Assembly: GCA_014904985.1 (NCBI GenBank)
Contig: MU129151.1
Span: 1-38,748, forward strand
Source of the DNA: Hydnum rufescens UP504
Taxonomy: Eukaryota; Basidiomycota; Agaricomycetes; Cantharellales; Hydnaceae
Reading direction: 5' to 3'
DNA: 38,748 bases
A program made the position numbers and the translations under genes. Positions 28,332-38,223 of this stretch are shown in pieces (the stretch's first letter is position 1; each line of letters starts with the position of its first letter). The notes under the pieces were generated by a model. The model was not told where the DNA came from. It saw only the letters and a list, made by a program, of their open reading frames with translations, and did no database searches.

Positions 28332-30943
28332 ATGCAGCATCCAGGCCCCAGAAGACATAAGGGCATCAGGCGAGGTTGCCGCTACGCCATGCCTGGGGAG
28401 GGTATGGATCCCTCGGATCCCTACTATGCCCAATACGGAGATGAAGGGGATAACCCCAAAAGATGCCCTGCTGAATACCTATCGCTTGAGAGCTGCGGGT
28501 ATTTTTACGTCTACAGCCTAACTACTCTGAACCTCGCTGGAGCCTTTCCTTGGGTCCAAGGCCAAGCTCCATTTGCTAAAGATCCCTATGGCTACAGATG
28601 GGAGCACTTGGACAAATGGGGATGGCTGGGAAAGTTCAAATGGACGTATCGCACCCAGTTGCTTCCTAAGAACTTCCCCTTCCCATTGCACCGTGCCTTC
28701 ATTCCCTTCGACATCAGCCAGTTTGACTTCAACCCTCGTGTTCACCTCCTCCAAGCACAGGGGCCAAACCCTCAACTTCGCTCCCTGTCAATCAAATTCC
28801 TGAATGATGCCTGGGACACTAGCCACACAATGCTGCACTGTATTAGATGTATAGACCAGATTACGAGCTGATTCCACATCCTCCTTCCCTCCACCTACAA
28901 TCGGGACTGGCATTTCGGCTCTACGTGGATGTATCTCCTACAGCAGGGATCGACCCCGGCCCCAGCTTGGAAAGCCATCCACATCGCCCAGGAGATTTGA
29001 AGGAGAGTACTCGACGTGACAGGGTTCGCCAATATGGCCTTCTGGGTCATATTATATCTCATCTGCTTCAAGGAATGGCTCCACCCTCCACAGTTCCGGA
29101 CTACCATACATCTCGCGGGACTCATCATATCGAAACAGGACGCCCACTCCCAACTCATCAGTGAGGGGCTTGCGCAATTAGGAGTCCCAGTATGGGTGAT
29201 GGAAATCGAGAACAAGAACCCTCCCCTCGAGCTTCTTCCCAGGGGGACGACTCAGAACTCACCCTTGTGGATTTCGGCTGACCAGGAGATCCGTGAAAAG
29301 CACCCCTCCTGGAGAATGATGGACTCGTACCCCTGCAAGGCTGTCCAGGAGAAATTCGAGCAGAATGTCTGAGAGCAGTTCTCTCAACGTTTGGTGAGCC
29401 CACCAGAATATGCATGGGTGATGAAGAAAAACCACCCATGGGAAATGAGGCACACTGGCCCTTACTACCGGCATCATCCAGCCTACTTCCACAAAGCCAA
29501 GGGCCCACCCGGTGAAGTCTACCTGGAGGGGCTGCTCTGATGGCTGTCGCAAATCCAGGAAGGCAACTATCTGCCAGTACTGAAGGAGCTGAAGGAATGC
29601 CTGGGGGAGGTGATGTTGCCTCTGACCAAGTGGGCCAATCACGAATTCTCTCCTCCCCCCCTGGCCTTCCTCCATCAGAATTATCCGATGTGTTGTGAAT
29701 GGATGGAACACAAAGGACATGAATAGTGCGAGCCCGAACCTTTCCCTGAACCCGCCTTATGGACTGAATTGGTGGCATGCCTAATCAACCCCTCCATCCA
29801 CACTCACAGTGCTCCCCCCGCCCTGCTGGAGCACCTCGACAACATAGACCCCTGTTACCCTCCACTCAAGGTGCAGCAAGAAGGTCCTGTGCGGAATCAC
29901 CAGAGGAGAGACGAGTATGCCAGCAACAGGATGCTCCCTCCTATCCTGAGGAAGAACTCGAACTGTACAAGAACTTCGAATCTCACAAGGATAACGATTT
30001 CACCCTGCCAGAAGGGGCCGCTCTCCTGTCCAACGAGTCCCCCACCAAGGAATCAGGGAACATGCCACCTACAACTGACCCTGATGAAATCTGGGGAGAA
30101 ACCGAGGCGCGAATGGAGAGGCTCCCAGTGGAATTATCCCCATTTGTGTACTTGAACTCCCCAGTGCAATTGGAGGAGGAACTAGTCGAATGCTACAGTT
30201 CTGGGGTCAAAGAATGGCTCTATGAAGAACCCCGGCTTGTCCTGGTCTTTACACATCGAGACCATGCCTGCAGAGCCCTAGAGAGCCAAAGGGGGGCAGC
30301 GAAGTTCTACCCTTTGGAGCCCTCGGCATGTGCCCGGCCATACGAGGAAGGAAAATATCGTATGTGGAGTGGGGAAGTCCAAAACCAGATTTTGGAGACT
30401 GTCAAGATACGCCGCACAGGGCATAAGAATGAATGTCCTATCCCAGAAATGGTTCTTGTGAGCAGTAGCCCAGCTCATCCCCCTGGCACGACATTCAAAT
30501 CAGCTGACCTCATGCGGGTTCTCTACCCCCAAGGCCCCCCTCAGATTTTCAGGACGTCCCAAAGCCTCATGTCGTGATACTTGATCTCACCCCTGATCAT
30601 GATCTGATATCTTAAGCAGAGGGTGAATCATCTCAAACCTATCGAACATCCATTCACCACCCAGATCATTAAGGCCACGAATGAGGTATTAGGGGTACTC
30701 GAAAGACATCTATCGTACGAAGATCCCATCAAATTCAACGTGCAAATCCCATTCCTAGGTCCCCACCGTGACGTCCTCATATGGCTAGCCCATGCCATCC
30801 TGGAAGTCGACCCCACCTCTATTGGGGCCCATGGCACGTACGCCGGTGAACAATTCAGATGGAATGGGTGGTTCAAAAGGTATGAGATTACATTAGATGA
30901 CCTAGGTATCAAAGACCTCAGCCTCCTGGAACAAGAATCATAG
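28332..30943 (+). pseudogene. Unknown long coding region downstream of pol (ORF3)
   Basis: From ATG at 28332 frame 3 continues to about 29900 through stops at 28871, 29000, 29372, 29540 and 29727, with clearly protein-like sequence between them (GYRWEHLDKWGWLGKFKWTY; LLPKNFPFPLHRAFIPFDIS; TGFANMAFWVILYLICFKEW; LPVLKELKECLGEVMLPLTK). A change to frame 2 follows and coding runs to 30577, then past two TGA to 30943 (HRDVLIWLAHAILEVDPTSI; RWNGWFKRYEITLDDLGIKD). Nearly all stops are TGA. Total about 870 codons, Trp/Pro-rich in the first half and acidic in the middle. There is no signal peptide and at most one hydrophobic stretch (FWVILYLICF), so envelope-like function is unlikely. It ends about 20 nt before the 3' LTR. 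Not recognised. Confidence 0.6.
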
Positions 30944-30950
30944 TGTCCAC

Positions 30951-30962
30951 ACTGGGGGGCTC
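30951..30962 (+). other. Putative polypurine tract
   Basis: ACTGGGGGGCTC directly precedes the 3' LTR. A G-run rather than a mixed A/G tract, so only a weak match to the usual plus-strand primer. Confidence 0.4.
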
Positions 30963-31542
30963 TGTAATATAGTGCTCGAGGTTTGTATGTACATAGCTGT
31001 CATCCCCTATGTCTGTCCCTTCGTCTGTACTATTACGTAATAGCATGGCCATGATGATTCTAAGTCACTAACACAGCGGAATCAAATCTATCTTTTTGCC
31101 CGGACATCTTCACTCTCACGAGACCCGTGAAACTACACAGCCACACAACTGAGTCACATTACAACCTGTCCAACTAAGCTACCCGAACTGTCACCATAGA
31201 GCACGGTGTTGTGAAGGATAAGGGAGAGTCGCGTACGAGTGCAACTCTACTAAGTGAGTCTCTTCTCTGACCTACTAGCTGACCCTTCCCTCGCCTCCTT
31301 AGATAGTAGTCTGGCCCCTTAGCCAGCTACTACCACACCTCCCTTATTCCTTTCCCCTCTCCCTCCACTTCTCCCACATATGAGGTGAAGCCAGTGCTTA
31401 GCCTCGTGCGTGGCCCATCCACTCAAAGCCAGTGCCTAGAGCAGGAGGATTACCCTCTCCCCTCTGTTTACAGGAACTTCGACTCCGCCTCATCTAACGA
31501 CGACTCCCACATTTATTTGAAGTCGAATAACACAATATTACA
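30963..31542 (+). repeat. 3' LTR
   Basis: 580 bp, same ends as the 5' LTR, followed by CCATC. Confidence 0.95.
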
Positions 31543-31913
31543 CCATCAGTAAACTTGTCTGATCATCACCTCAATGGATGGAAGACTTCCTGAAGACTGT
31601 CCAGTGCCTCAATGATAGTCACATGCACAAGATGACTACAGGGAATACCCTTGTCTGCCTTAAACTCCTAATGCCCATCCTTGACATAGACTAGATGGAA
31701 TAGTACATACTTTATGCTAGCATGGCTTGGAATTATCAAGAGGTATTCTATGACTGTCCTATATGACTTGATAGTCTCTTCTCTCATATTGACTCAGATT
31801 GCTTATAGGCTATTGATGATATCTGCAAGGACTGAGAACTCAAGATCTATGAGTGGTACAAAGTGAGTCCATTGGAGTGGGCTATGGTGAAGGCTTTGCT
31901 TGATTTTTTGAAG

Positions 31914-31963
31914 GTATTTGGTAATCCTTCTCACACTGTGACTCATAGCTTATATTACTGCAG
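31914..31963 (+). other. hAT transposase intron
   Basis: 50 nt, GTATTT donor, ACTGCAG acceptor, phase 0, joining DFLK to KFRDIS. Confidence 0.7.
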
Positions 31964-32675
31964 AAATTTCGTGACATCTCTACCTATATATCAGGCAAAA
32001 AATATCCTACTCTTAGCTCCTCTCTCTTGATGTACACCACTCTTCTATGCCATGTTGAGAAGTTTCAGGGTGTATCCACCTCACTTTCTTCTCAATCCAC
32101 CACCTTGGCAACCATGATAAATGCATGGGTGGAAGAAGAATGGCTGACTGTCCAGTTATCTGAGGGACTGCATGCTTGTAAGGAGAAGCTCCTGAAGTTT
32201 TTTGATAAGTCTACCTTGGAATCTGAATACTACTATAATGCCATGCGTGAGTGATTGTTACTTAGAGTTCTATGCCCTGAACTAAGAATCAGTTTCACAG
32301 TTCTTGATCCTCACTTCAAAAACAGTTTATTCAAACAAAATCTGGATCTCTTTGACATCGACTGGCAACAGGGATGTTCCGACTCACTTGAAGCACTTCT
32401 CTAAACTGATTATGCAGAGCCTTGAGAATGTGTGGATACAGCCATTACTGTCAAGCCCTCCCAACCTAGTGTGTTATCGGCCTGGTTTGATGGCATGGAT
32501 ATCCTTGGACCTGAGCTCAAAACTCAAGGCCATGAAACCCCAAGTCAAGAACTTGCACAGTATCTTTTGGAACCCTGGATCCCTATGGATGGTGATGCAC
32601 TTGCATTCTGGAAGATGAATCAATCTTCCTTTCCTGTCCTCACACAAGCTGCTCATGATTTCCTGGCTATTCCAG

Positions 32676-32724
32676 GTGTGAACAATCCACCACTGATAGG
32701 CACATTACTAATCTATCTTTATAG
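32676..32724 (+). other. hAT transposase last intron
   Basis: 49 nt, GTGTGA donor, TACTAATC branch, TTATAG acceptor. Splicing rebuilds the hATC motif AIPGSLVSVERS. Confidence 0.8.
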
Positions 32725-32939
32725 GATCCTTGGTTAGTGTGGAGCGCTCCCTCAATGTTGGCCAGGATGTAATTTCACTCCGTTGTGCATCTCTCAAGCT
32801 TGACACCATTCAAAAACTAATGCTTATGAGGAGTACCTTGATATTTGAAGCCCAACATACATAGTTAGCCTCTTTGTACCTATAATTACCCTCCAGAGAG
32901 ATTTTCACATATGACACCATGAGCATTTATGTAGCAGTG

Positions 32940-33076
32940 CTACCCTATGATGAACCTGCAGGTCAACCTGCAGGTTTTCAGGTTACAGCCTGTGGGTTTG
33001 GGTTGGTGCTCTGGATAATGGCAACTGGTGCAGGTTTGACCTGACCCAACCTGAACCCGACCTGTCAGGAGCCCTA
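32940..33076 (-). repeat. hAT right terminal inverted repeat and subterminal motifs
   Basis: ACCTGCAGGT and CAGGTTTGACCTGACC oligomers followed by the 18-bp terminus ending GCCCTA. Confidence 0.8.
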
Positions 33077-33084
33077 GCTAAGGG
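33077..33084 (+). repeat. hAT target-site duplication, right copy (GCTAAGGG)
   Basis: Exact copy of 11701-11708. Confidence 0.9.
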
Positions 33085-34396
33085 GGATGCATATGGAAGC
33101 CAGGGCATAGCCATGTGGAGGTGGACACAGGATTCATAACATGGCTGCATCAGCTTAGTGAGGCTTAGTGATGGCAGCTGTGGAGGCTGACTGATGGGCT
33201 GTGTCTGTGATGGAGATGTGTCATCTTGATGGGCTGTGGTGGCTGTGTGCAGGAAGTAGTACTTATAGCCCTTCGCAGTTGGGGGATCACCAGTTTTGAT
33301 CTCTCAGGATTCCCACTGTGATAGGTGCAAGACTTGTGCATAGCTGTTGTGTGTTGCTGTATACTCAGGATTCCCACTGTAATAGCATGTGGTTAATTAA
33401 TCTCTTTCCTCTTTCTGTTTGTGGCTTCAATGGCAGTGTTGCCCTGCCTTTTGGCCATTTGACAAAAGTATCCCATAACTCTCAAAGAGCATGACCCAAC
33501 TGATTCACATATAAGTATACAGTGCCTGCCTCCACCCCACTATCACATGCAGTTGTAATGTGGTGCTGATTTGATTGCCCATAATGGCACAAGAAAACAG
33601 CAAATTGAAATTTCACAGGATGCTGGGGCTTGGAACCAGTAGATTGGAATATTGGGTTGTGCTGAATCAGGTGGCATACTGTTATGAATGAATGGGCACT
33701 ACAACTGTATATATTTTTGAACTTGGGCAACTTTGAGCAACTCAGTCAGCCACAAATGTAGGTCTAGTTAGATATTACGAGCCTTGCATTTATATAGTCT
33801 AACTAGAGGTTTTGATGCTGGGGCCCCTGGGGCCGGCTAACCTGATTTCTGTGGTTCAGGCAGGGGCCCCCAGGGGCCCCTGTGTGGGACTTCACATATC
33901 AAACCAAGCTCCAACTTATAGATCTCAACTAGGACTCTCTCTCCTGTACCACTGTAGTAGAAGCAACTTCTATTATGAGGTGTATGTACAAACTATGGAC
34001 ACAGAGGAGTATTTATACACAGGAGTGGGATTAGAAAACTATAAGACATGATGTAGTTATACAACAGGGGTGGATTTAGAAGAGTATAAAAGTTGTGAGA
34101 CAAGGTCACTGGGACATTAGAAGAGATATGGTTTTTGAGTTTTGTGGAAAAAGAAGAGAGAAGTCCATAGATCGAGTTGATCAGTGGAGATATTGGAGAG
34201 ATCAAATGAATGGGAGATAGTGACACAGAGCTGGTTCATTGAGGTCGGATTGGTAGATAGACAGGCACACCAGAATGTGTCGCTGTGGCCACTGTGTTAC
34301 TGAAGGTCGATTTGATGGTCCGTACAGGTTTGGATTAGAACCCAGACCCATTGTACTTAAGCCTAAAATCAAACACTGAGGCCTGAACCTGAACCA
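33085..34396. other. CpG-poor relic flank, no gene seen
   Basis: Continues the sequence left of the hAT. Contains a repeated ACTCAGGATTCCCACTGTRATAG (33305, 33363), a GC foldback GGGGCCCCTGG...CCAGGGGCCCC at about 33822-33890, and irregular AGGAGTGGGATTAGAA-type repeats at 33990-34100. Open frames are short and unrecognised. Confidence 0.45.
33822..33890. repeat. GGGGCCCC foldback
   Basis: Arms CTGGGGCCCCTGGGGCC and GGGGCCCCCAGGGGCCCC around about 35 bp; can form a strong hairpin. Confidence 0.6.
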
Positions 34397-34553
34397 TCAG
34401 AGTTCAAACACCACCGGGACCACACCAGGGTGCATCGTGGCCACAGGTTTGAACTTGATGTCGCCAAACGATCCAAATTCGAAGTCGCTGAATTCAATTC
34501 GACCCCATTGAATGTCCAAATTCAAGTTTCCCAAAATAAATTCAAACTCGAAC

Positions 34554-34721
34554 GCTGGAGGCTCCAATCTTGAACTTGCTGGAGGATCCAATCTTGAACC
34601 CGCTGGAGGACCCGATCTTGAACTTGCTGGAGGATCCAATCTCGAACCTGCTGGAGGACCCAATCTTGAACTCGCTGGAGGATCCAATCTCGAACCCGCT
34701 GGAGGACTCAATCTCAAAGTC
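34554..34721 (-). repeat. 24-bp coding tandem repeat, seven copies
   Basis: Unit GCTGGAGGATCCAATCTTGA plus ACYY; on the minus strand it encodes 8-residue repeats of PPASSRLD/PPAGSRLG type in the tail of the unknown protein. Confidence 0.85.
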
Positions 34722-36413
34722 ACTGAATGACTTGAAGTCATGGGAGAATTCGACACCAAAGCCATTGGGTTATCAAAGTCCAGAGAATCAGAGTCAGATT
34801 CATCAATGAAGGGCTTTGATTGAATGCGAGTAGACCTCGCAATGCCCTTGGACTTGGCAGCAGAAGCTGGGACTTTCTGAGATTTCCATGAGGTCAGTTT
34901 GGGCTGCCTTGTTGAAGTCGTGGTTGACTCGGATCCGAAGTCTAGCCCTGCATCTTGGACACAGTGGACTGCATTACCATCCCTGTCAATGACCAATGGG
35001 ACAGCAGTGTCATCATCAGCATCATCCTTGCCCCATCTTTCAAGCTTAATGGGGCAGCTATTCCCCTTTTGGAACTCGGAAACAAGGAATCTCCACTGTC
35101 CACCTTCCCAGCTCTTGTTGGTGCGGCTTGGATGTGGAGCAGGGCATTCTTCTTCAAGCAGCCACCCAACGAAGCGAATACGATGCCGGTGAAGCAATGC
35201 AAGTAATCGGACCCAAGGAATGGAAACCGGAAACCAGGCATGGCCATTGGAGATGAACAAGTTCCTCAAATACTTTGAGGTTGCAGAGTAGGCCGAGTCT
35301 CTGGTCTTAAGTTCATGTTCTCGCCATACTTTTTCTGCCTCTCATGCCACTTTGAAATTCCAGTAGCATCCAGCCGCTCATTCATGAGTTTAACGAAACA
35401 GCTCCTCAAGAGACTTCTTCAGATTAAACTGCTTCTCGGCAAGCTGTTGGATTTCTGAAGATCCAAAAAGGATTGGCATTCTGTGCATGGCAGCATATGC
35501 ATCAGCCAAGAGCAAACAATGAATGCAACAACATGGCATCAAAAGTGGCCATTGCTGAATTTCGCCCATGAGAAGCTTCTTTTTCCGATGGATGTATTTG
35601 CAAGCTTGGTGCCACTTGTGACTTGACATCCTTATCCACCTTTGATTGTTGGCAAGTGATCGCAGGTCATCTAGCCATGCCTCTAGGCCGTTGGCATCCC
35701 CATTGAACCGTTCTTTCTCCTTGGCATATTTGAGTCGAAGTCCACCTGGAGACACTAAAAAGTGGAAGGGGTTTATCAGCATCAACTAAACCATCACAAT
35801 AAACATGGAGTACTAATGTTTGGGAAGACCAGCAAGTTTCCGTTTTGACTATATCCATTGAAATGGATTAGGCAGCCACTTGAGTGGAAAGAGTCACCAA
35901 GATTGCCAGTCGGAGGACTTGATGCAGCGGCGGTTATATTTTTTGGCCATGGCTTCCAAAGTGTGATGAAAGGCCTCAGTAACCCCATGCACTTCATCCA
36001 CCAGTGCAGTAGGAAAGGACCCCTATTGTACTGTGGTTGGTGAGCTGGCCTTCTCCATCGCTGCTCAATTGGGTGTCATCAATGTCGTCGTCATCTTCGA
36101 TGTCGCTTAACACCCGCTTCGATATCTGAGCCCAGATCAGCATCTCGTGACTCCACTTCATCCTCCGAAATTGCTTCCACTCCCTTGCCCTTGCCATAGG
36201 GACCTTGAAGGGTACATGAAGTTGTTCTTTGAGTGGACTTCAAAGTTGGCAAGGTGTGTGCATCAGTCGCTGGGTTGGATTGATGGCAACACTGATCCTT
36301 GGACGACAAATGGCAGCACAGGAACTGTGCAGAAGGGTGAGTGCTTGTTGTAGCGGATTCACGGAGGGCGACTCCCTGACAATGGCAATACAGATGGTTG
36401 GGACTCTGGATTG

Positions 36414-36467
36414 CTTAGGAGAAGAAGTTAGATCATACAAGAAGAACTGAAACCCAATCAAACATAC
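36414..36467 (-). other. Predicted intron in the minus-strand gene
   Basis: 54 nt: GTATGT donor, GATCTAAC branch point, CTCCTAAG acceptor, all good matches. Confidence 0.65.
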
Positions 36468-37236
36468 CTTGACTTCTTAAGAGCCTTCACCAACTTCAAG
36501 ATTTTTGATCTCATAATTGTTCCAGCTTGAGACTGCGAGTGTTGCAAAGAAGGCCAATCCTTCAATGATGCCAAGAGCACCACATGGACCCCGCCTCATC
36601 TCTTTAGCAAGACGAGATACATTTACACCTTGAAAGACACAATTAAGAGTGCGATCAACGAACTCGCAGTCTTCACTGGATCTGCCCCTTGGTCAGGGAG
36701 GACCAGAGTAGGGTGTTGACCTGGGTAGCATCCCAGACATAGAGAAGATCCCCTGGGCGTGCTTCTGGAATGCTAGTAGGCAGATTAAGTGCCAATGTCC
36801 ATGCATCATCGAGCAATTTGCGAGGGTCGCCAATTTGTCGTGCTTCGTCCAACAGCTGGTTGGCGTATCAGATTCTGGCATAGACCCTCCATCATCAGAG
36901 GAAATGTCCACAACTGAGGATGGTCTGACATGACTGCCAGATAGAAGCACTGTGGTTCTTCATTGTACCCAAACGTTGAAGATGCACATTCGGGTTCAGA
37001 GCTTTGGACGGGTAGGAGAGGAGGATTGTCGGGGTAGTCTACCTGACTGGAAGTAGGAGTTCCATTCAGAAGTGATGCCGATCTCCAAGACTCATGCTGA
37101 TATTCAACTTCAGGGATTTTAGGGTGAGATTCGAGTTGGATATATGCCCAATTCTTAGGGGGTTGTGAGGGGTTGATGCGATGATGCGAAACTTCTTGTT
37201 CCTCCAGTTGCCTCCAGGCAGACCCGATTTTTCCTG

Positions 37237-37290
37237 CTGTAGACATCATGTAAGAACAGGAGCAGGGATTCTAAGTAGAGGTGTACATAC
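37237..37290 (-). other. Predicted intron in the minus-strand gene
   Basis: 54 nt, GTATGT donor and GTCTACAG acceptor after DETANM. Confidence 0.6.
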
Positions 37291-37392
37291 CATATTGGCA
37301 GTTTCATCGTTGACTTCGTCATTAGCTTCGTCATCTACCTTGTGCCTGCCAATATTGATCTGAGGATACGACAGTTCCTGAGACGTCACATT

Positions 37393-37448
37393 CTGTTGCG
37401 AATAATAGGTGAGCTCGAACTTGCAAGACAAGAAATCAGGAGACATAC
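37393..37448 (-). other. Predicted intron in the minus-strand gene
   Basis: 56 nt, GTATGT donor and TCGCAACAG acceptor, phase 0 between QESSKI and NVTSQELSYPQ. Confidence 0.65.
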
Positions 37449-37580
37449 AATTTTGGATGACTCCTGTGCACCTGAGGATGATGGTTCCTCAGACGGGTCA
37501 TTGAAGGCTTTGCGTTTGGGGACTCGCAGTTGTGATTTTTGGTATGTGATGACTTGGTGCATTGTGAAAACACCCTTCAC

Positions 37581-38223
37581 AAATTTTCTGGCCAGGTTGT
37601 TGAAGAAATAGTTCTAAAACTCCCCAAGCTCAAAAATAACATTTCAGGGTGATATTGGGCAACACTTCCAGTCAGAGACCCAGTGTATGGTGAGATGGGG
37701 ACAAGGAGAGTGTAATAGAATTGTAAAGAGAGTGAGCAATGTCTTGGTCTTGAGTCAGAGAAAAAATGATGGTGAAGCAAATGCCACCCCCCTGCAGTAA
37801 CAGTTCCCACTAATCTATCCGGGAGATTCAAGAAAATATTCAGGAATTTCCCAAGACCAAGCTGTCTGGAATGTGCTGGCTTGCGGTTCGGAGGTGCAAC
37901 AAATTTAATATGATGGTCCCAAAGGAGAGTGGATGATACGCAAACAATCCACCTCTCCAGCTGAGATGCTCAAGAGATAACTCAGGAGCCTCTCAAGCAG
38001 AGTGGTTGGTGCATTTTTGGTGCGTAGTGAGAATGTCTCACTCGGTATTTGCCGATCTATTCAACGCCTCAACAGAATACCGATAAATGCCATTCCCATA
38101 TGTAGATATACATATATCCATACATACATGCAGGATTTAAAAAAATGAAGGTGATGGGACAGGGTAGAAGAACAATGAGAGAATAGCAAAAATATTAATC
38201 ATCTCCCTCTGCTACAAATGACC
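37581..38223. other. Intergenic region between two minus-strand genes
   Basis: No coding signal. The ATATACATATATCCATACATACATGC stretch near 38106-38130 is AT-rich and could be terminator or promoter sequence; nothing firmer. Confidence 0.4.

Larger units (their letters stand above)
13583..31542 (+). mobile_element. Ty3/Gypsy chromovirus LTR retrotransposon
   Basis: Two 580-bp LTRs starting TGTAATAT and ending ATATTACA are flanked by the exact 5-bp duplication CCATC (13578-13582 and 31543-31547). Internal order: unknown ORF, gag, protease, RT, RNase H, integrase, chromodomain, unknown long ORF. The order RT - RNase H - integrase defines Ty3/Gypsy, and the C-terminal chromodomain places it with chromoviruses. 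The element is 17,960 bp including a 4.58-kb insert in RT, so about 13.4 kb without it, long for a chromovirus. All main frames carry stops or shifts. Confidence 0.95.
31543..32864 (+). pseudogene. hAT transposase, C-terminal part
   Basis: Continues the exon cut at 13582: after CCATC the frame reads ISKLV-stop-SSPQWMEDFLKTV, matching the KLR...SSPQ block of hAT transposases with TGA for CGA. Stops TGA/TAG are scattered over 31548-31860. Intron 31914-31963 (GTATTT...CTGCAG) joins LEWAMVKALLDFLK to KFRDISTYISGKKYPTLSSS. Then come FTVLDPHFKNSLF and the dimerisation (hATC) region DALAFWKMNQSSFPVLTQAA, with AHDFLAIPG joined across intron 32676-32724 to SLVSVERSLNVGQDVISLRC, ending at TAG 32862-32864. 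The hATC domain mediates transposase oligomerisation. Dead copy. Confidence 0.88.
11709..33076 (+). mobile_element. hAT DNA transposon, split by a nested Gypsy element
   Basis: Termini are perfect 18-bp inverted repeats, TAGGGCTCCTGACAGGTC at 11709-11726 and its complement at 33059-33076, with the exact 8-bp duplication GCTAAGGG. Subterminal regions (11709-11850 and 32940-33076) are rich in GGTCAGGT / ACCTGCAGGT oligomers. Without the 17,965-bp Gypsy insertion and its duplication, the element is about 3.4 kb with one multi-exon transposase gene. It is CpG-poor and has several stops, so it is dead. Confidence 0.92.
34397..37580 (-). pseudogene. Unrecognised minus-strand multi-exon gene, probably broken
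   Basis: Protein-like blocks follow in order on the minus strand: MHQVITYQKSQLRVPKRKAF with an acidic Ser/Glu stretch (37580-37450), EANDEVNDETANM (to 37291), LLDEARQIGDPRKLLDDAW (about 36845), VSRLAKEMRRGPCGALGIIE (about 36600), ISEDEVESRDADLGSDIEAG (about 36140), DEVHGVTEAFHHTLEAMAKK (about 35985), GLEAWLDDLRSLANNQRWIR with KWHQACKYIHRKKKLL (35700-35560), IRFVGWLLEEECPAPH and GGQWRFLVSEFQKGN (35190-35080), then a Ser/Pro tail. Good introns are at 37393-37448, 37237-37290 and 36414-36467. Frames do not join cleanly everywhere and some stops look like CGA to TGA. CpG content is closer to that of a host gene. Family unknown; one gene or two cannot be decided. Confidence 0.45.

Noticed and set aside
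11240..33890. An outer element bounded by GGGGCCCC palindromes at 11245 and 33822-33890
   Set aside because: The similarity is limited to one short GC motif and no target duplication matches.
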